Assembly (NCBI GenBank): GCA_963560245.1
Contig: CAUWNS010000048.1
Span: 1 to 7,648 of the forward strand
DNA: 7,648 bases
Source of the DNA: Pseudoruminococcus_B sp937901805
Lineage (GTDB): Bacteria > Bacillota > Clostridia > Oscillospirales > Ruminococcaceae
Direction: 5' to 3'
Numbering within the stretch: the first letter of the stretch is position 1; each line of letters begins with the position of its first letter. A program made the translations under genes and the position numbers. Positions 6,190 to 7,648 of this stretch are shown one piece after another. The notes under the pieces were generated by a model that had not been told where the DNA came from, did no database searches, and saw only the letters and a program-made list of their open reading frames with translations.

Positions 6190-6223
6190 GATTTTCCGTG
6201 TTACAGTATACAGTTGGAAAATC
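6190..6223. promoter_or_regulatory. Inverted repeat flanking the -10 box, candidate operator
   Basis: Perfect 8-nt arms GATTTTCC (6190-6197) and GGAAAATC (6216-6223), separated by 18 nt, bracket the -10 box of the S component promoter. A dimeric repressor bound here would block RNA polymerase. No cognate regulator is visible. Confidence 0.35.
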
Positions 6224-6233
6224 CATTTGTCAA
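6205..6233 (-). promoter_or_regulatory. Promoter of the S component-methyltransferase operon
   Basis: Consensus -35 TTGACA (6228-6233) and -10 TATACT (6205-6210) with a 17-nt spacer on the minus strand, the best promoter in the window. Transcription should start near 6198. Confidence 0.85.
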
Positions 6234-6243
6234 GTTTTCGTTC

Positions 6244-7473
6244 TTATTTTGTAATCGCCGTTTTTTCCGTTCTTTTCATTTTCCTCAAAACAAGGCTGCA
6301 GAAAAATACAGCCGTACCAACCAATTGTATTACAATACAAATTAAAATAGAGGGATAGATCCCGAATTGATCGATAAAAATTCCTCCAAAAAAGTTGCCG
6401 GCAACGCTCCCCACAGCATTGGTAACTGCACTTAAAAGCATTAATGCCGTCGCTGAAATCTGAACCGGCGTGATTTTGCGCATATACAAAACCACCGCGG
6501 GCAGATAGAGCCCAAAAGAAGGCCCTTGGAATAACTGGGACAATTGTAATGCGAGGACATTTGGCGAAAGGTACATGCCAATATTTTTGACTGCAAACAT
6601 ACTTAAAGCAAACAACATGATATGCTCGATACGGAGACGTTTAGAAAATTTTGAGAAAAGAAAAATAAATGGAACTTCACTCATCGAACAGAGAAAAAAG
6701 CCAACGCCCAGATCCCCTTCATTTCCACCCCGCACCGCAATTAGTGTTGGATAAAAAGAAGTGATAAAGCGCATTCCTACATTGACAAGGATATATGCTG
6801 CTACAAATAATACATAGTCTTGATTTTTCGCCAAAACCTTTGCTGTCTGCAGCAGGGAAAGAGAATTCCTCTTTTTTGTATTCTGGTTTTGATTTTTACA
6901 GGTGACCTTATCCAAAGGCAAAAGGAACAAGATCAACAAACCCATTACAAGTGCATGGATAAAGAACATCCATCCTGTTCCCACCGCTGCCAGAATCTTA
7001 CCAACAATTAAGCTGGCCAGTGCATATCCAAAGGAAGCCATGCCCTTAGCGAACGGGTAGTGGATTCCGCCGATTTTCTCATTGAGCTGCACAATCCAGG
7101 TATCAAACAAATTGGCAAAAGAATACTCTATCATAGCCATCAACACAATGGAGAATACAGCAATAACCGGAATAGCTATTGCAATCGGCAACACAAAACT
7201 CAAAGGGACTGCGATAATTGCCATAACAAGCAAAATCTGCTTAGAAGGGAAATAGGTATCGCTGATAAAGCCAAGCAGGGGCTGTGAAAACAAATTAAAT
7301 AATGCACAAAGCATGAGGATAAACCCTATCCCCGTAGAATTCATCCCCTGAGCGGTCAAATAGCTTACAATAAAACCAAAATAAATACTGTATCCTGCTT
7401 GTGCCGTCATAAAAGCGGCTGGCAAAAAAACATTATTCTTTTTTCTGACATTCCATACGGTATTACTGTTCAA
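6244..7473 (-). CDS. MFS transporter (12 TM, MFS_1-like/LacY-like group), copy 2
   Basis: Secondary transporter of 409 residues with 12 predicted helices and a basic, Asn/Lys-rich central loop (about 190-205). It is a clear paralogue of the MFS protein at 3411-4622, sharing IYFGFIV (30-36), LCALFNLFSQPLLGF, the loop 2-3 motif SDTYFPSKQ (71-79), NEGDLGVG (251-258) and SEVPFIFLFSKFSK (265-278). Where copy 1 has TRGFGSIGYAL, this copy has AKGMASFGYAL, replacing the conserved Arg by Lys143. Substrate or coupling may therefore differ. I chose the TTG start at 7473 because GGAGGG lies 6 nt upstream. An in-frame TTG at 7494 has no SD and falls at about the predicted transcription start. It has its own promoter just after an rRNA terminator, and no clear terminator directly behind it. 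Substrate unknown. Confidence 0.88.
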   Translation of the reverse strand: MNSNTVWNVRKKNNVFLPAAFMTAQAGYSIYFGFIVSYLTAQGMNSTGIGFILMLCALFNLFSQPLLGFISDTYFPSKQILLVMAIIAVPLSFVLPIAIAIPVIAVFSIVLMAMIEYSFANLFDTWIVQLNEKIGGIHYPFAKGMASFGYALASLIVGKILAAVGTGWMFFIHALVMGLLILFLLPLDKVTCKNQNQNTKKRNSLSLLQTAKVLAKNQDYVLFVAAYILVNVGMRFITSFYPTLIAVRGGNEGDLGVGFFLCSMSEVPFIFLFSKFSKRLRIEHIMLFALSMFAVKNIGMYLSPNVLALQLSQLFQGPSFGLYLPAVVLYMRKITPVQISATALMLLSAVTNAVGSVAGNFFGGIFIDQFGIYPSILICIVIQLVGTAVFFCSLVLRKMKRTEKTAITK

Positions 7474-7502
7474 ACTGCAACCCTCCAGTTTCAATCAGAT
7501 AC

Positions 7503-7531
7503 AGCATAACAAATCCATGCAGGAATGTCAA
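7503..7531 (-). promoter_or_regulatory. Promoter of MFS copy 2
   Basis: Consensus -35 TTGACA (7526-7531) and -10 TATGCT (7503-7508) with a 17-nt spacer on the minus strand. The start site would be near 7496, giving a leader of about 23 nt that holds the GGAGGG site and supports the TTG start at 7473. Confidence 0.75.
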
Positions 7532-7555
7532 AACAAATGTTCTACAAAGATAAAG

Positions 7556-7587
7556 AAAAAAGACTGTCAGAATCGACAGTCTTTTTT
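7556..7587. terminator. Bidirectional terminator after 5S rRNA
   Basis: Perfect 13-bp stem AAAAAAGACTGTC/GACAGTCTTTTTT with a 6-nt loop; T-runs on both strands. It begins within a few bases of the 5S rRNA 3' end and most likely terminates an rRNA operon running in from the right. Confidence 0.92.
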
Positions 7588-7589
7588 GA

Positions 7590-7648
7590 AATCGGCATCG
7601 ACCTATTTTTCCAGGCAGTCACCCGCCAAGTATCTTCGGCACCGCTTA
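7590..7648 (-). rRNA. rrf: 5S ribosomal RNA, 3' half (partial, cut by window edge)
   Basis: The minus strand reads TAAGCGGTGCCGAAGATACT, then TTGGCGGGTGACTGCCTGG, then a purine-rich stretch and AGGTCGATGCCGATT. This matches the 3' half of clostridial 5S rRNA: the GCCGA-GATACT loop region, the hairpin with TGGCGGG/CTGCC, and a 3' strand able to close helix I with an ATCGGCATC-like 5' end outside the window. The exact 3' end is uncertain by 2-3 nt. A strong terminator follows at once, as expected for the end of an rRNA operon. Confidence 0.85.

Larger units (their letters stand above)
6024..6198 (-). promoter_or_regulatory. Structured 5' leader, candidate riboswitch or attenuator
   Basis: About 175 nt lie between the predicted transcription start and the S component ATG. 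They hold a local hairpin (6176-6180 with 6186-6190), a nested long-range pairing (6171-6176 with 6104-6109 and 6156-6160 with 6115-6119), a terminator-like stem that would conflict with it, and a hairpin over the SD. This layout is typical of ligand-controlled leaders. I could not match it to TPP, FMN, cobalamin, THF, preQ1, SAM, ZTP or fluoride consensus elements by eye. Confidence 0.5.

Noticed and set aside
6024..6198. Cobalamin riboswitch, suggested by a GGTGGAAT segment in the leader
   Set aside because: The GCCACTG B12 box and the other conserved blocks are missing, so the short match is not meaningful.

Overview
The window looks like a chromosomal stretch from a low-to-mid GC Gram-positive bacterium, most likely an anaerobic member of the Clostridia. 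Reasons are the strong GGAGG-type ribosome binding sites, sigma-A promoters close to TTGACA-17-TATAAT, use of GTG and TTG starts, an ECF-type vitamin transporter S component and an M56 (BlaR1-like) membrane peptidase. The 5S rRNA 3' half at the right edge also reads like the clostridial form. I cannot name the genus from this sequence alone. Every supported gene is on the minus strand, so transcription runs from right (7648) to left (1).

Reading in the direction of transcription: the window opens inside the 3' half of a 5S rRNA (7648-7590), followed by a strong symmetrical terminator (7556-7587) that probably closes an rRNA operon. A near-consensus promoter then drives a 12-TM MFS transporter with a TTG start (7473-6244). 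Next is a 220-base intergenic region with an excellent promoter and a structured 5' leader of roughly 175 nt. It holds a terminator-like hairpin, a competing nested pairing and a hairpin over the ribosome binding site. The leader precedes a two-gene unit: an ECF transporter S component (6023-5478) and a class I SAM-dependent methyltransferase (5456-4857), closed by an 18-bp-stem bidirectional terminator.

A second regulatory region (4623-4816) carries a promoter, a 12-bp perfect palindrome and an 8-7-8 inverted repeat upstream of a second MFS transporter (4622-3411). That protein is clearly a paralogue of the first. The last group is crcB/fluC, a fluoride channel (3305-2934), an M56 peptidase with a large C-terminal extracytoplasmic domain (2884-647), and a small two-TM protein with a bacterial PH-like domain (630-73). 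Gaps of 49 and 16 nt suggest one transcript from the crcB promoter.

Functionally, most of the window is membrane traffic and sensing: two related exporters or importers of unknown substrate, one micronutrient importer of unknown substrate linked to a methyltransferase, a fluoride exit channel, and a membrane protease that lacks its usual BlaI repressor gene next door. The most promising undescribed element is the structured leader of the S component gene, which behaves on paper like a riboswitch or attenuator but matches no class I can recognise. There are no mobile elements, CRISPR arrays, tRNAs or broken genes that I can support. Positions 1-72 lie downstream of the last gene and show no clear terminator.
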